NCBI GenBank assembly: GCA_023437865.1
Contig: JAEZFE010000031.1
Span: 1-5,136, forward strand
From: Pseudomonadota bacterium
GTDB taxonomy: Bacteria > Pseudomonadota > Alphaproteobacteria > Rhodospirillales > Magnetospirillaceae
DNA length: 5,136 nucleotides
Direction of reading: 5' to 3'
Of the stretch, positions 1-5,079 are shown piece after piece (the stretch's first letter is position 1; the number at the start of each line of letters is the position of its first letter). The position numbers and the translations under genes are program-made. The notes below the pieces were generated by a model. It worked only from the letters and a program-made list of their open reading frames with translations. It did not search any database and was not told the origin of the DNA.

Positions 1-1
1 C

Positions 2-862
2 GCCGCCGGACAGGTGGGTCGCTCGCTGGCCGCCCTGCCCGCACCGCCTGGTTGGCGGCTCCTGGCCGTCGATCGTCCCACAGCCGACATCACCAACCCT
101 GAGCAAATCGCGGCGGTACTGGCCGGAATTCCCCTGGGAGCGGTAGTAAACCTTGCAGCCTACACCCAGGTGGACAGAGCTGAGAGCGAGCCTGACGCCG
201 CCTTCGCCATCAACCGGGATGGTGCGGCCATCGTGGCGCGCAATGCTGGGTCGCACGGCCTGCCGCTAATCCACCTGTCCACCGACTACGTGTTCGACGG
301 CACTCAGTGCCCCTGGGTCGAAGACGATGCCACCGGCCCGCTGGGCGTTTATGGCGCCAGTAAGCTGGCGGGCGAGCACGCTGTGCTGGCCGCCCATCCG
401 CGCGCCTTGATACTCCGCACCGCCTGGGTTTTCGGCCCGTTCGGCGCCAATTTCGTCAAGGCCATCCTACGCCGGGCGCTGGCCCAACGCGAACTGGAGG
501 TGGTGGCCGACCAGCATGGCTGCCCGACCCCGGCCCCCGCCCTTGCCGAAACCATTTGGGCACTGGCCCAACGCCTGACCCCCAGCGAGCGGCCCGACGA
601 TTTCGGCATCTTCCATTACTGTGGCAACGAACCGACGACCTGGCACGGCTTCTCCCAGGCCATCCTGTCCGAGGCAACCGCTTTGGGTTGCAACGTGAGC
701 CGTGCTACTCCCGTCTCCACCACCACCTACCCCGCAGCCGCCCGCCGCCCGGCGTGGTCAGTACTGGATTGCGGCAAATTGGCCCGCCGTCACGGCATCG
801 CAAGCCCTTCGTGGCGCGCTGCAGTGCGGCACCTCCTTCCGGACATACTGGAAAACCTATGA
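2..862 (+). CDS. rfbD: dTDP-4-dehydrorhamnose reductase (5' end missing)
   Basis: RfbD (RmlD) carries out the last step of dTDP-L-rhamnose synthesis in the cytoplasm: NAD(P)H-dependent reduction of dTDP-4-dehydro-L-rhamnose. The reading frame is open to the left edge. Its first codons read AAGQVGRSL, which matches the end of the family's N-terminal nucleotide-binding loop (GxxGQVG), so only about ten residues are missing. The GTG at 14 is internal and not the start. Counting from codon 2, an STDYVFDG segment lies at about 93-100, and the SDR-type catalytic pair is Tyr117 and Lys121 in YGASK. The C-terminal RPAWSVLD signature is at about 249-256. The visible 286 residues plus the missing start agree with the usual length of about 290-300. 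The stop overlaps the rfbA start (ATGA), indicating one operon with translational coupling. The identification is secure. Confidence 0.95.
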   Translation, partial: AAGQVGRSLAALPAPPGWRLLAVDRPTADITNPEQIAAVLAGIPLGAVVNLAAYTQVDRAESEPDAAFAINRDGAAIVARNAGSHGLPLIHLSTDYVFDGTQCPWVEDDATGPLGVYGASKLAGEHAVLAAHPRALILRTAWVFGPFGANFVKAILRRALAQRELEVVADQHGCPTPAPALAETIWALAQRLTPSERPDDFGIFHYCGNEPTTWHGFSQAILSEATALGCNVSRATPVSTTTYPAAARRPAWSVLDCGKLARRHGIASPSWRAAVRHLLPDILENL

Positions 863-1755
863 AGAAGGGCATCATCCTGGCGGGCGGCAGCGGCACCCGC
901 CTCCACCCGGTCACCCTGCCGATCAGCAAGCAATTGCTGCCGGTCTACGATAAGCCGATGATTTATTATCCGCTGTCGACCCTGATGCTGGCCGGCATCC
1001 GCGACATCTTGATCGTCAGCACGCCACGCGACCTGCCGCTTTTCCAGTCGCTTCTAGGCGACGGCACCCAACTGGGCTGCCGTTTCTCCTACGCGGAGCA
1101 ACCGAAACCAGTCGGCCTAGCCGATGCCTTCCGCATCGGCCGTGACTTCATCGGCGACGACCCGGTGGCACTGGTGCTCGGCGACAACATTTTCTACGGC
1201 GAGGGTTTGGCGGCGCAATTTGCCAAGGCGACGGCAATAGAGATCGGTGCGGTCATCTTTCCTTACTGGGTGGATAATCCGCAACGCTACGGCGTGGCCG
1301 AGTTCAACCAAGAAGGCCGCGTGCTCAGCATCGTCGAAAAGCCTGCCAAGCCCCGCTCCAACTGGGCAGTCACCGGCCTGTATTTTTACAACAATTCGGT
1401 GGTGGAAATTGCCGCCAAGCTTAAGCCCTCGGCACGAGGCGAGTTGGAAATCACCGACCTGAACAACGTCTATGTTGAGCGCGGTCAAATGCAGTGCCTC
1501 CCCCTCGGACGCGGCTTTGCCTGGCTGGATGCCGGTACGCACGAAGCGCTGCTACAAAGCAGCCAGTTCGTTGCCGCCATCGAGACCCGCCAGGGCCTCA
1601 AAATCGCCTGCATCGAAGAGATTGCCTGGCGCATGGGCTTCATTGACACCGACCAACTGATCAACTTGGCCAGGCTGCTGGGCAAGAGCAGCTACGCTGA
1701 GTATCTGCTCAGGCTTACCCGTAACCCCAACATGGTGAATTTGGAGGCGCGCTAA
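859..1755 (+). CDS. rfbA: glucose-1-phosphate thymidylyltransferase
   Basis: RfbA (RmlA) couples glucose-1-phosphate and dTTP to dTDP-glucose and pyrophosphate, the first and feedback-regulated step of dTDP-rhamnose synthesis for surface polysaccharide. The 298-residue protein has the full family set: the nucleotide-binding loop [11 protein letters not shown] at 9-19 followed by SKQ at 23-25; LGDNIFYG at 107-114, with Asp109 the expected metal ligand; EKP at 160-162; GELEITDLN at 194-202; and WLDAGT at 222-227, with a second metal Asp at 224. The length is normal (about 290-300). The ATG at 859 is chosen because [10 protein letters not shown] is the usual start and it overlaps the rfbD stop. 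The open frame extends further upstream, but that part runs through rfbD out of frame. No strong Shine-Dalgarno is seen, which fits coupling to rfbD. No rfbC or rfbB follows, so the operon ends here. Confidence 0.97.
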   Translation: MKKGIILAGGSGTRLHPVTLPISKQLLPVYDKPMIYYPLSTLMLAGIRDILIVSTPRDLPLFQSLLGDGTQLGCRFSYAEQPKPVGLADAFRIGRDFIGDDPVALVLGDNIFYGEGLAAQFAKATAIEIGAVIFPYWVDNPQRYGVAEFNQEGRVLSIVEKPAKPRSNWAVTGLYFYNNSVVEIAAKLKPSARGELEITDLNNVYVERGQMQCLPLGRGFAWLDAGTHEALLQSSQFVAAIETRQGLKIACIEEIAWRMGFIDTDQLINLARLLGKSSYAEYLLRLTRNPNMVNLEAR

Positions 1756-1765
1756 CTGGCAAGTC

Positions 1766-1794
1766 CCAGGAGGTTCCCCCAGTTCGAACCTTGG
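1766..1794 (+). terminator. hairpin after rfbA, possible terminator
   Basis: AGGTTC (1771-1776) pairs perfectly with GAACCT (1786-1791), and an outer CCA (1766-1768) can pair with TGG (1792-1794) across a small internal bulge. It begins 11 bases after the rfbA stop. No run of T follows, so it would be an imperfect intrinsic terminator, or it may only protect the mRNA 3' end. Confidence 0.35.
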
Positions 1795-2092
1795 AAGCCG
1801 ATCTTGCAACACATCGACCACCAGGGGGATTGAACGGGTCCCAGTCGCTGTATTCGGTCTTCCCTCCCTCGCCGGCTGAACAAGGGAACCGGCCGCTATT
1901 TCGTGTTCGACGGATTGGGCGAGTGGTATCCTTCCTCGGCCCAAAGGAAGTCGTGGATGGAGGATGGGAGGTGGTCCCTGTCATCCACCCATCTTGGACC
2001 CAGATTGCAGAATGGCTGCTGGGCCATTCAACAACTCGGGATCATTGATCGCACTGGGCTTGTATCCGCGTGCCTGAAGGACGAATCCCTTC
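1795..2092. other. stretch without a supported gene
   Basis: No frame here gives a product I recognise. Short open frames of 60-90 codons exist on both strands, but they lack ribosome binding sites and family motifs. Visible structure: TTGGGCGAG (1915-1923) can pair with CTCGGCCCAA (1935-1944) with one bulged base, and the overlapping CTTCCT (1931-1936) with AGGAAG (1945-1950). These two hairpins exclude each other. The segment lies directly in front of a tRNA-Val 3' fragment, so it may be the edge of an integrated element or decayed DNA. Confidence 0.5.
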
Positions 2093-2137
2093 TTGACATG
2101 GAAGGGGTCACAAGTTCGATCCTTGTATCGCCCACCA
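2093..2137 (+). pseudogene. tRNA-Val(GAC) 3' fragment, likely attachment-site remnant
   Basis: The sequence reads as the 3' part of a tRNA gene: anticodon loop TTGACAT (2093-2099, anticodon GAC, valine), 3' half of the anticodon stem GGAAG, variable region GGGTC, a perfect five-pair T arm (ACAAG 2110-2114, loop TTCGATC, CTTGT 2122-2126), 3' acceptor strand ATCGCCC (2127-2133), discriminator A and encoded CCA (2135-2137). The matching 5' acceptor strand GGGCGAT, the D arm and a correct 5' anticodon strand are not found in the bases before it, so it cannot make a tRNA. Tyrosine integrases commonly use the 3' part of tRNA genes, from anticodon or T loop to the end, as attachment sites. One end of the integrated element then keeps just such a fragment together with the original downstream DNA. 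Here the tRNA's terminator does follow. The fragment reading is clear; the attachment role is inferred. Confidence 0.8.
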
Positions 2138-2138
2138 C

Positions 2139-2159
2139 CGAAACCCCTAGGGAAACCTA
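2139..2159 (+). terminator. 5' part of tRNA terminator, split by the IS
   Basis: This holds the 5' arm CGAAACCCCTAGG (2139-2151), the loop GAAA (2152-2155) and the start of the 3' arm, CCTA (2156-2159). The remainder of the 3' arm, GGGGTTTCG, is at 3215-3223 beyond the insertion sequence. Joined, they form a perfect 13-bp stem with a GAAA tetraloop two bases after the tRNA CCA, followed by the pyrimidine-rich TCCTTTCT. This is the position and form of an intrinsic terminator of the tRNA gene. It is disrupted now. Confidence 0.8.
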
Positions 2160-2174
2160 GAGCATTTTCCGCTC
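2160..2174 (+). repeat. left terminal inverted repeat of the IS
   Basis: GAGCATTTTCCGCTC matches the reverse complement of 3198-3212 at 12 of 15 positions; the mismatches are the three central TTT bases against AGC. The transposase stop codon (2173-2175) begins inside it. Confidence 0.85.
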
Positions 2175-2784
2175 AATCGCAGTCATAACCGGCAGCGGCG
2201 AAATAGTTAACGCATTCGGCCGAAGTAAAGGTGTCGATACCTTGGCCGATGGCGCCCCAGAGGTCGTCCTTGGGGCGTGCGGCGGCCTTCTTGAGGAAGC
2301 TCTTGAGCTTGGAGAAGGCCATCTCGATGGGGTTGAAGTCGGGGCTATAAGGCGGCAGGTAAAGCAGCCTTGCCCCGACGGCCTCGATGGCGGTTCTGAC
2401 CCCAGCAAGCTTGTGGGCGGGCAGGCTGTCCATGACGACTATGTCGCCGGGCGCCAGGGTCGGCACCAGAACCTGCTCCACATAGGCCAGGAAGGCCGGG
2501 CCGCCCATCGCCCCGTCCAGCACCATCGGCGCCGTCATTCCCTCCAGCCTCAGAGCGCCCACGAAGGTGGTGGTTTTCCAGTGGCCGTGCGGCACCGGCG
2601 CGCGGCATCGTTCGCCACGTGGCGCGCGGCCACGCAGCCGGGCCATCTTGGTCAAAGCGCCGGTTTCGTCGATGAAGACCAGGCGCTCGGGGGGCAGGTC
2701 GGGCTGAAGCTCGAACCATGTCCTCCGCCGACGCAGAACATCAGGCCGTTGCTGCTCGCTTGCGTGCGCCGTTTTTTTTGAACG
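2173..2784 (-). CDS. IS630 transposase, second frame (DDE catalytic domain)
   Basis: This is the catalytic C-terminal part of an IS630-family transposase, which cuts and rejoins DNA at the IS ends. The given range is the whole open frame after a TGA at 2785-2787; an internal ATG at 2655 would start too late and lose the first catalytic Asp. Reading from the A run, the frame gives the linker [10 protein letters not shown], then FIDETGAL with the first Asp, [10 protein letters not shown] with the second Asp, and [12 protein letters not shown] with the Glu. Exactly 34 residues separate the second Asp and the Glu, the DD34E spacing of this family. All three catalytic residues are present. It has no plausible start of its own, so function depends on joining with the upstream frame. 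Joined at the A run, the product would be about 315 residues, normal for the family. It may equally be a recent frameshift pseudogene. Confidence 0.85.
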   Translation of the reverse strand, partial: RSKKTAHASEQQRPDVLRRRRTWFELQPDLPPERLVFIDETGALTKMARLRGRAPRGERCRAPVPHGHWKTTTFVGALRLEGMTAPMVLDGAMGGPAFLAYVEQVLVPTLAPGDIVVMDSLPAHKLAGVRTAIEAVGARLLYLPPYSPDFNPIEMAFSKLKSFLKKAAARPKDDLWGAIGQGIDTFTSAECVNYFAAAGYDCD

Positions 2785-3121
2785 TCATGCCGTGGCGATC
2801 CAGCAGACGCCAGACCGTGCTGTGGGCCACCTTCAGGTCGTGCGCCGCTTCCAGGTGGGACTGGATTTCGGCGATGGTGATGTCCGGCGTCTTGTCGATC
2901 AGGCCCAGGATTTCCTCGGCATGCGCCTCCATCCGGTGCGAGTGCCGATCTCCGCCCATGGGCTTTGGATCAGCATGGCCGTCTCGACGCCAGCGGGCGA
3001 CCAGCTTGATCGCCGTCGAGGCCGCTACCCCGAACCGCTTCGCCACCGAGCGGCAGGACTGGCCGCCCTCGACAGCGGCGATCAGGCGTTTGCGAAGATC
3101 CATGGAAAGGGGTGCGGTCAT
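2741..3121 (-). CDS. IS630 transposase, first frame (DNA-binding domain)
   Basis: This is the N-terminal, DNA-binding part of the IS630 transposase. The 126-residue product has a first helix-turn-helix at about residues 8-45 ([13 protein letters not shown], then [20 protein letters not shown]) and a second winged-helix-like region at about 70-111 ([22 protein letters not shown], split here by position only, then [12 protein letters not shown]). The ATG at 3121 is preferred: GGGAGG lies 9 bases upstream, and MDLRKRL at 3103 is the alternative. The family-like sequence ends at MTFKK, residue 116; after the run of eight A bases the frame continues only with [10 protein letters not shown] and stops. 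The expected continuation lies in another frame, open from 2784 to 2173. The two frames overlap by 44 bases. Alone, this product would bind the IS ends and could act as an inhibitor, as truncated transposases of other IS families do; that is inference. Confidence 0.85.
   Translation of the reverse strand: MTAPLSMDLRKRLIAAVEGGQSCRSVAKRFGVAASTAIKLVARWRRDGHADPKPMGGDRHSHRMEAHAEEILGLIDKTPDITIAEIQSHLEAAHDLKVAHSTVWRLLDRHGMTFKKNGARKRAATA
2772..2779 (-). other. A8 slippery run where the transposase changes frame
   Basis: On the coding (minus) strand, TTC is followed by eight A and then CGG. The first frame reads AAA AAA AAC; the catalytic frame needs AAA AAA ACG. Loss of one A (seven in DNA or in the transcript), or a +1 step by the ribosome, restores one continuous transposase. 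Runs of eight or more A are known sites of RNA polymerase slippage. Programmed or accidental cannot be told from one copy. Confidence 0.7.
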
Positions 3122-3148
3122 GACGGCTGGCCTCCCTCACCAGCCCTC
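3122..3148 (-). promoter_or_regulatory. transposase ribosome binding site in a hairpin loop
   Basis: On the minus strand, GGCTGG (3145-3140) and CCAGCC (3130-3125) can form a six-pair stem enclosing the loop TGAGGGAGG, which contains the Shine-Dalgarno-like GGGAGG of the transposase. The stem ends three bases before the ATG at 3121, so folding would put the start codon next to a helix and could lower translation. Confidence 0.45.
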
Positions 3149-3175
3149 ATCTCGAATCAGATTTCCGCGCCTTTG

Positions 3176-3193
3176 GGAATCCCCCGCGATTCC
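3176..3193. other. stem-loop just inside the right IS end
   Basis: GGAATC (3176-3181) and GATTCC (3188-3193) are exact inverted repeats with a 6-base loop, five bases inside the right terminal repeat and upstream of the transposase start. A role in limiting transcripts entering from outside is possible but unproven. Confidence 0.35.
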
Positions 3194-3197
3194 ATCA

Positions 3198-3212
3198 GAG
3201 CGGGCTATGCTC
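3198..3212 (-). repeat. right terminal inverted repeat of the IS
   Basis: GAGCGGGCTATGCTC is the partner of the left repeat at 2160-2174 (12 of 15 identical when reversed). It is flanked on the outside by the duplicated TA at 3213-3214. Confidence 0.85.
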
Positions 3213-3223
3213 TAGGGGTTTCG
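3213..3223 (+). terminator. 3' part of tRNA terminator, split by the IS
   Basis: The duplicated target TA (3213-3214) is followed by GGGGTTTCG (3215-3223), which completes the 3' arm of the terminator stem begun at 2139. TCCTTTCT comes next and would be the weak pyrimidine tail. Confidence 0.78.
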
Positions 3224-3418
3224 TCCTTTCTGCGGTACGACTTGCGCTTAATTTGCGCTTTCTCCCCCTGCCTTAGCGCAAGCCCTCCAACTCCCCGAAT
3301 GAAGCACTACCGACGGCGGCCATGCCACGGCCTGCGTCATCCGCGAAAAGCGGAACAGGCCCGGGCAGAATACGCACGCTCGGGAGAAGCTGGTTCGCCA
3401 ACACCGCAGCGCCAACTG

Positions 3419-3447
3419 ATGCTGTCAAAAACTGGCACCATGCTGTC
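3419..3447 (+). promoter_or_regulatory. ATGCTGTC direct repeat pair, candidate operator
   Basis: The same eight bases occur at 3419-3426 and 3440-3447. The 21-bp distance from start to start is two helical turns, placing both on the same face of the DNA, about 50-80 bases before the VOC start codon. A dimeric regulator such as the WYL protein encoded in this operon could bind here; this is inference from position and spacing. Confidence 0.4.
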
Positions 3448-3460
3448 GTAGGGTCGGCCT

Positions 3461-3480
3461 CACCGGATATTTGGCCGGTG
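3461..3480 (+). other. hairpin 18 bases before the VOC start codon
   Basis: CACCGG (3461-3466) and CCGGTG (3475-3480) are exact inverted repeats with the loop ATATTTGG. The ribosome binding site GAGGA (3487-3491) follows and stays free, so the stem could be an operator or an mRNA 5' structure. No T run follows, so it is not a typical terminator. Confidence 0.4.
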
Positions 3481-3498
3481 TGACTAGAGGACGAACCA

Positions 3499-3870
3499 AT
3501 GGCCGAGATGAACTTTGTTCTGCTTTACGTCAACGACCCCGCTGCCAGCGCGGCGTTCTACGCCGATCTGTTGGGCAAGGCGCCAGTCGAGGCGTCGCCG
3601 ACCTTCGCCATGTTCGCCATGGATTCGGGCGTCATGCTTGGCCTGTGGTCCCGGCAGGGCGTCGAGCCGAGCCCGGTCGGCGCTCCCGGCAGCAGCGAAA
3701 TCGCCTTCTCCATGGCTGATGCCGCCACAGTGGAGTCGATGCACGCGGATTGGCGCCAGCGGGGACTGGTCATCGCCCAGGAGCCGACGGCCATGGACTT
3801 CGGCCACACCTTCGTGGCGCTCGACCCGGACGGGCATCGTCTGCGGGTGTTTGCTCCGAGCGGCCGATGA
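3499..3870 (+). CDS. VOC family (glyoxalase-fold) protein
   Basis: This 123-residue protein belongs to the vicinal oxygen chelate superfamily (glyoxalase I, bleomycin-binding proteins, extradiol dioxygenases). It shows the two expected beta-alpha-beta-beta-beta modules: [21 protein letters not shown] at about 6-26 (given here as the module start) and a second module from about 67 to the end, closing with [16 protein letters not shown] at 105-120. The usual final Glu ligand of metal-dependent members is replaced (GHRLRVF rather than GxxLEL), so glyoxalase I activity is doubtful; binding or sequestering a small molecule is as likely. The ATG at 3499 has GAGGA seven bases upstream. It is the first gene of a tight operon; its stop overlaps the start of the EVE gene (ATGA). 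Cytoplasmic, no signal peptide. Family placement is secure; the substrate is unknown. Confidence 0.88.
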   Translation: MAEMNFVLLYVNDPAASAAFYADLLGKAPVEASPTFAMFAMDSGVMLGLWSRQGVEPSPVGAPGSSEIAFSMADAATVESMHADWRQRGLVIAQEPTAMDFGHTFVALDPDGHRLRVFAPSGR

Positions 3871-4286
3871 CCCGCCGCAACTGGATTGCCGTAGCTTCGG
3901 CCGAGCATGTAAAACTCGGCCGGGCCGGCGGGTTCATGCAGGTCTGCCACGGCAAGCTGGCTCCGCTGCGGCGCTTGCGACCTGGCGATCTGGTCACCTA
4001 CTACTCACCCTCGAACGTGTTTGGGGGCAAGGATCAGTTGCAATCCTTCTCCGCCTTCGGCACGGTGCTGCCCGGCGACCCTTACGCCTTCGACATGGGA
4101 GGGGGCTTCGTGCCCTTCCGCCGCGATGTCGAATGGCGCCAGGCGCAGCTCACGCCCATTCGGCCGCTGCTCGATCTCTTGCAGTTCACCGCTGGGGTCC
4201 GGAACTGGGGTGCGCCATTCCGTTATGGCCTGTTCTCGGTCAGCGACCATGACATGGGCCTGATCGCCGAAGCCATGCGGTGCTAG
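3867..4286 (+). CDS. EVE domain-containing protein (UPF0310-like)
   Basis: The 139-residue protein is a single EVE domain, a PUA/YTH-like fold. EVE domains of other proteins bind modified bases in nucleic acid; for this stand-alone family the physiological role is not established. Typical stretches are visible: [11 protein letters not shown] at 5-15, [20 protein letters not shown] at 21-40 with DLVTYYSP following at 41-48, FSAFGTV at 61-67, PFRRDVEW at 83-90, and a C-terminal block with [11 protein letters not shown] at 98-108, [11 protein letters not shown] at 113-123 and IAEAM at 133-137. Length is normal for the family. The ATG at 3867 overlaps the VOC stop, indicating translational coupling; a Shine-Dalgarno is weak. 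A longer open frame upstream exists but lies inside the VOC gene. The HTH-WYL regulator gene begins 27 bases after its stop. Confidence 0.9.
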   Translation: MTRRNWIAVASAEHVKLGRAGGFMQVCHGKLAPLRRLRPGDLVTYYSPSNVFGGKDQLQSFSAFGTVLPGDPYAFDMGGGFVPFRRDVEWRQAQLTPIRPLLDLLQFTAGVRNWGAPFRYGLFSVSDHDMGLIAEAMRC

Positions 4287-4313
4287 GATCGTGGCGGAGC
4301 GGTGGAGCCTGAC

Positions 4314-5003
4314 GTGTCGCGTGCCGAACGATTATTGGAGCTGATGCAGATCCTGCGGCGGCATCGCCGGCCGGTTAGCGGGCGGGTTTTGGCCGATGAG
4401 CTGAAGATCAGCCTGCGCAGCCTGTACCGCGACATCGCCACCCTTCAGGCCCAAGGCGCACGGATCGACGGAGAAGCCGGGGTGGGCTATTTGCTGCAGC
4501 CCGGCTTTGTCCTGCCGCCCCTGATGTTTTCTGACGAGGAAATCGAAGCTCTGGTGCTCGGCTCCCGATGGGTGGGCGAGCGCGGCGACGACCGCCTGGC
4601 TTCGGCGGCGCGCGATGCCCTGGCCAAGATAGCAGCTGTGCTGCCGGATGATTTGCGCCAGGAACTGGATGCCACGGCACTGCTCGCCGGCCCGGGCGAG
4701 CCGATCGTCGCCCACACCATCGATCTGTCCGTGTTGCGCAAGGCCATCCGCACCGAACGCAAGCTCCTTCTGACCTACCGCGACCGAGACGGAGCCGAGA
4801 GCAGCCGCACGGTCTGGCCGTTTGCCCTCGGCTTCTTCGACCGCGTTCGGGTCCTGGTGGCCTGGTGCGAGCTACGCCACGCCATTCGGCATTTCCGTGC
4901 CGACCGCATCCTGTCGCTGAACCCCACCGAAGTCCGTTATCCCCACCGCCGCCAAGCGCTATTGAAGCAATGGCGGGAGGCCGAGGGCATCGGGCCGCAG
5001 TGA
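4314..5003 (+). CDS. YafY-type HTH-WYL transcriptional regulator
   Basis: This is a DNA-binding regulator whose WYL domain senses a ligand, in known members often nucleic acid or nucleotides. The 229-residue protein starts VSRAERLLELMQ and has an N-terminal winged helix (about 5-62) with ADELKISLRSLYRDIATLQ as the helix-turn-helix core and a GEAGVGYLL wing. A linker with FSDEEIEALVLG follows, then the WYL domain at about 134-212, containing the block SRTVWPFALGFFDRVRVL and then VAWCELRHAIRHFRADRI. The literal Trp-Tyr-Leu is replaced by VRVL, a common variation in this group. The GTG at 4314 is chosen because GGAG lies six bases upstream and family members usually start there; GTG at 4302 is an alternative, but its GGAG is only two bases away. 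Third gene of the VOC-EVE operon, so probably an autoregulator of it. Confidence 0.9.
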   Translation: MSRAERLLELMQILRRHRRPVSGRVLADELKISLRSLYRDIATLQAQGARIDGEAGVGYLLQPGFVLPPLMFSDEEIEALVLGSRWVGERGDDRLASAARDALAKIAAVLPDDLRQELDATALLAGPGEPIVAHTIDLSVLRKAIRTERKLLLTYRDRDGAESSRTVWPFALGFFDRVRVLVAWCELRHAIRHFRADRILSLNPTEVRYPHRRQALLKQWREAEGIGPQ

Positions 5004-5041
5004 CGAAACGCCCTGCGAGCAGTGAACCGATGGTTGTCGGA

Positions 5042-5060
5042 AGCCTGCGGGCTGCAGGCT
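5042..5060. terminator. hairpin between convergent genes, possible bidirectional terminator
   Basis: AGCCTGC (5042-5048) and GCAGGCT (5054-5060) form a perfect seven-pair stem with a five-base loop. It lies between the stop of the WYL gene and the stop of the minus-strand gene at the edge, where a shared terminator is expected. Neither side has a clear T run, so termination strength is uncertain. Confidence 0.5.
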
Positions 5061-5079
5061 ACGCGGCACCTGTGGCGGC

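Larger units (their letters stand above)
2160..3212 (-). mobile_element. IS630-family insertion sequence, complete, 1053 bp
   Basis: The ends are imperfect 15-bp inverted repeats, GAGCATTTTCCGCTC on the left and, read inward from the right, GAGCATAGCCCGCTC (12 of 15 identical). A TA dinucleotide lies on each side (2158-2159 and 3213-3214), the target duplication typical of IS630/Tc1 elements. The original target was CCTAGG, containing CTAG, the preferred target known for the founding IS630. Size fits the family (about 1.0-1.2 kb). The single cargo is a transposase on the minus strand, in two overlapping frames, with a complete DD34E catalytic set. The transposase stop codon overlaps the left end repeat. 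Borders are supported independently by the reconstruction of the interrupted hairpin. Confidence 0.93.
3224..3498 (+). promoter_or_regulatory. non-coding leader region before the VOC operon
   Basis: I see no gene here. It holds three kinds of pattern: CTTGCGCTTAA (3241-3251), nearly complementary to TTAGCGCAAG (3273-3282), with TTGCGCTT repeated directly in between; ATGCTGTC twice (3419-3426 and 3440-3447); and a hairpin at 3461-3480 close to the start codon. The promoter of the three-gene operon should lie here, but I cannot point to convincing -35 and -10 boxes. Confidence 0.45.

Noticed and set aside
556..858. N-terminal extension of about 100 residues to RfbA
   Set aside because: It runs through rfbD in the wrong frame and has no relation to the family; the standard start [10 protein letters not shown] is at 859.
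1766..1805. T-arm-like CCCAGTTCGAACCTTGG suggesting another tRNA after rfbA
   Set aside because: The five-base arm has a mismatch, no CCA end or acceptor partner is present, and the bases are better explained by the AGGTTC/GAACCT hairpin.
1791..2048. Open frame ending with IAEWLLGHS, resembling the LGHS box of tyrosine integrases, 45 bases before the tRNA fragment
   Set aside because: The preceding residues show no HxxR box or other integrase sequence, no catalytic Tyr follows, and the frame has no start signal. A four-residue match is too weak to call an integrase remnant.
1917..2137. tRNA-Val interrupted by an intron, with GGGCGAGTGGTA at 1917 as a 5' exon
   Set aside because: GGGCGA would pair with most of the 3' acceptor strand, but no D arm or 5' anticodon strand follows, and no group I intron core elements are visible between the two parts.
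2242..3451. Long plus-strand open frames across the IS (for example 2242-2781, 2718-3215, 2792-3451)
   Set aside because: They are antisense to the well-recognised transposase, cross the IS border in one case, and have no family sequence.
3515..4252. 245-codon plus-strand open frame overlapping VOC and EVE genes
   Set aside because: Arg/Ser/Pro-rich composition typical of a shifted frame in GC-rich DNA; both real genes in that range are clearly identified in other frames.
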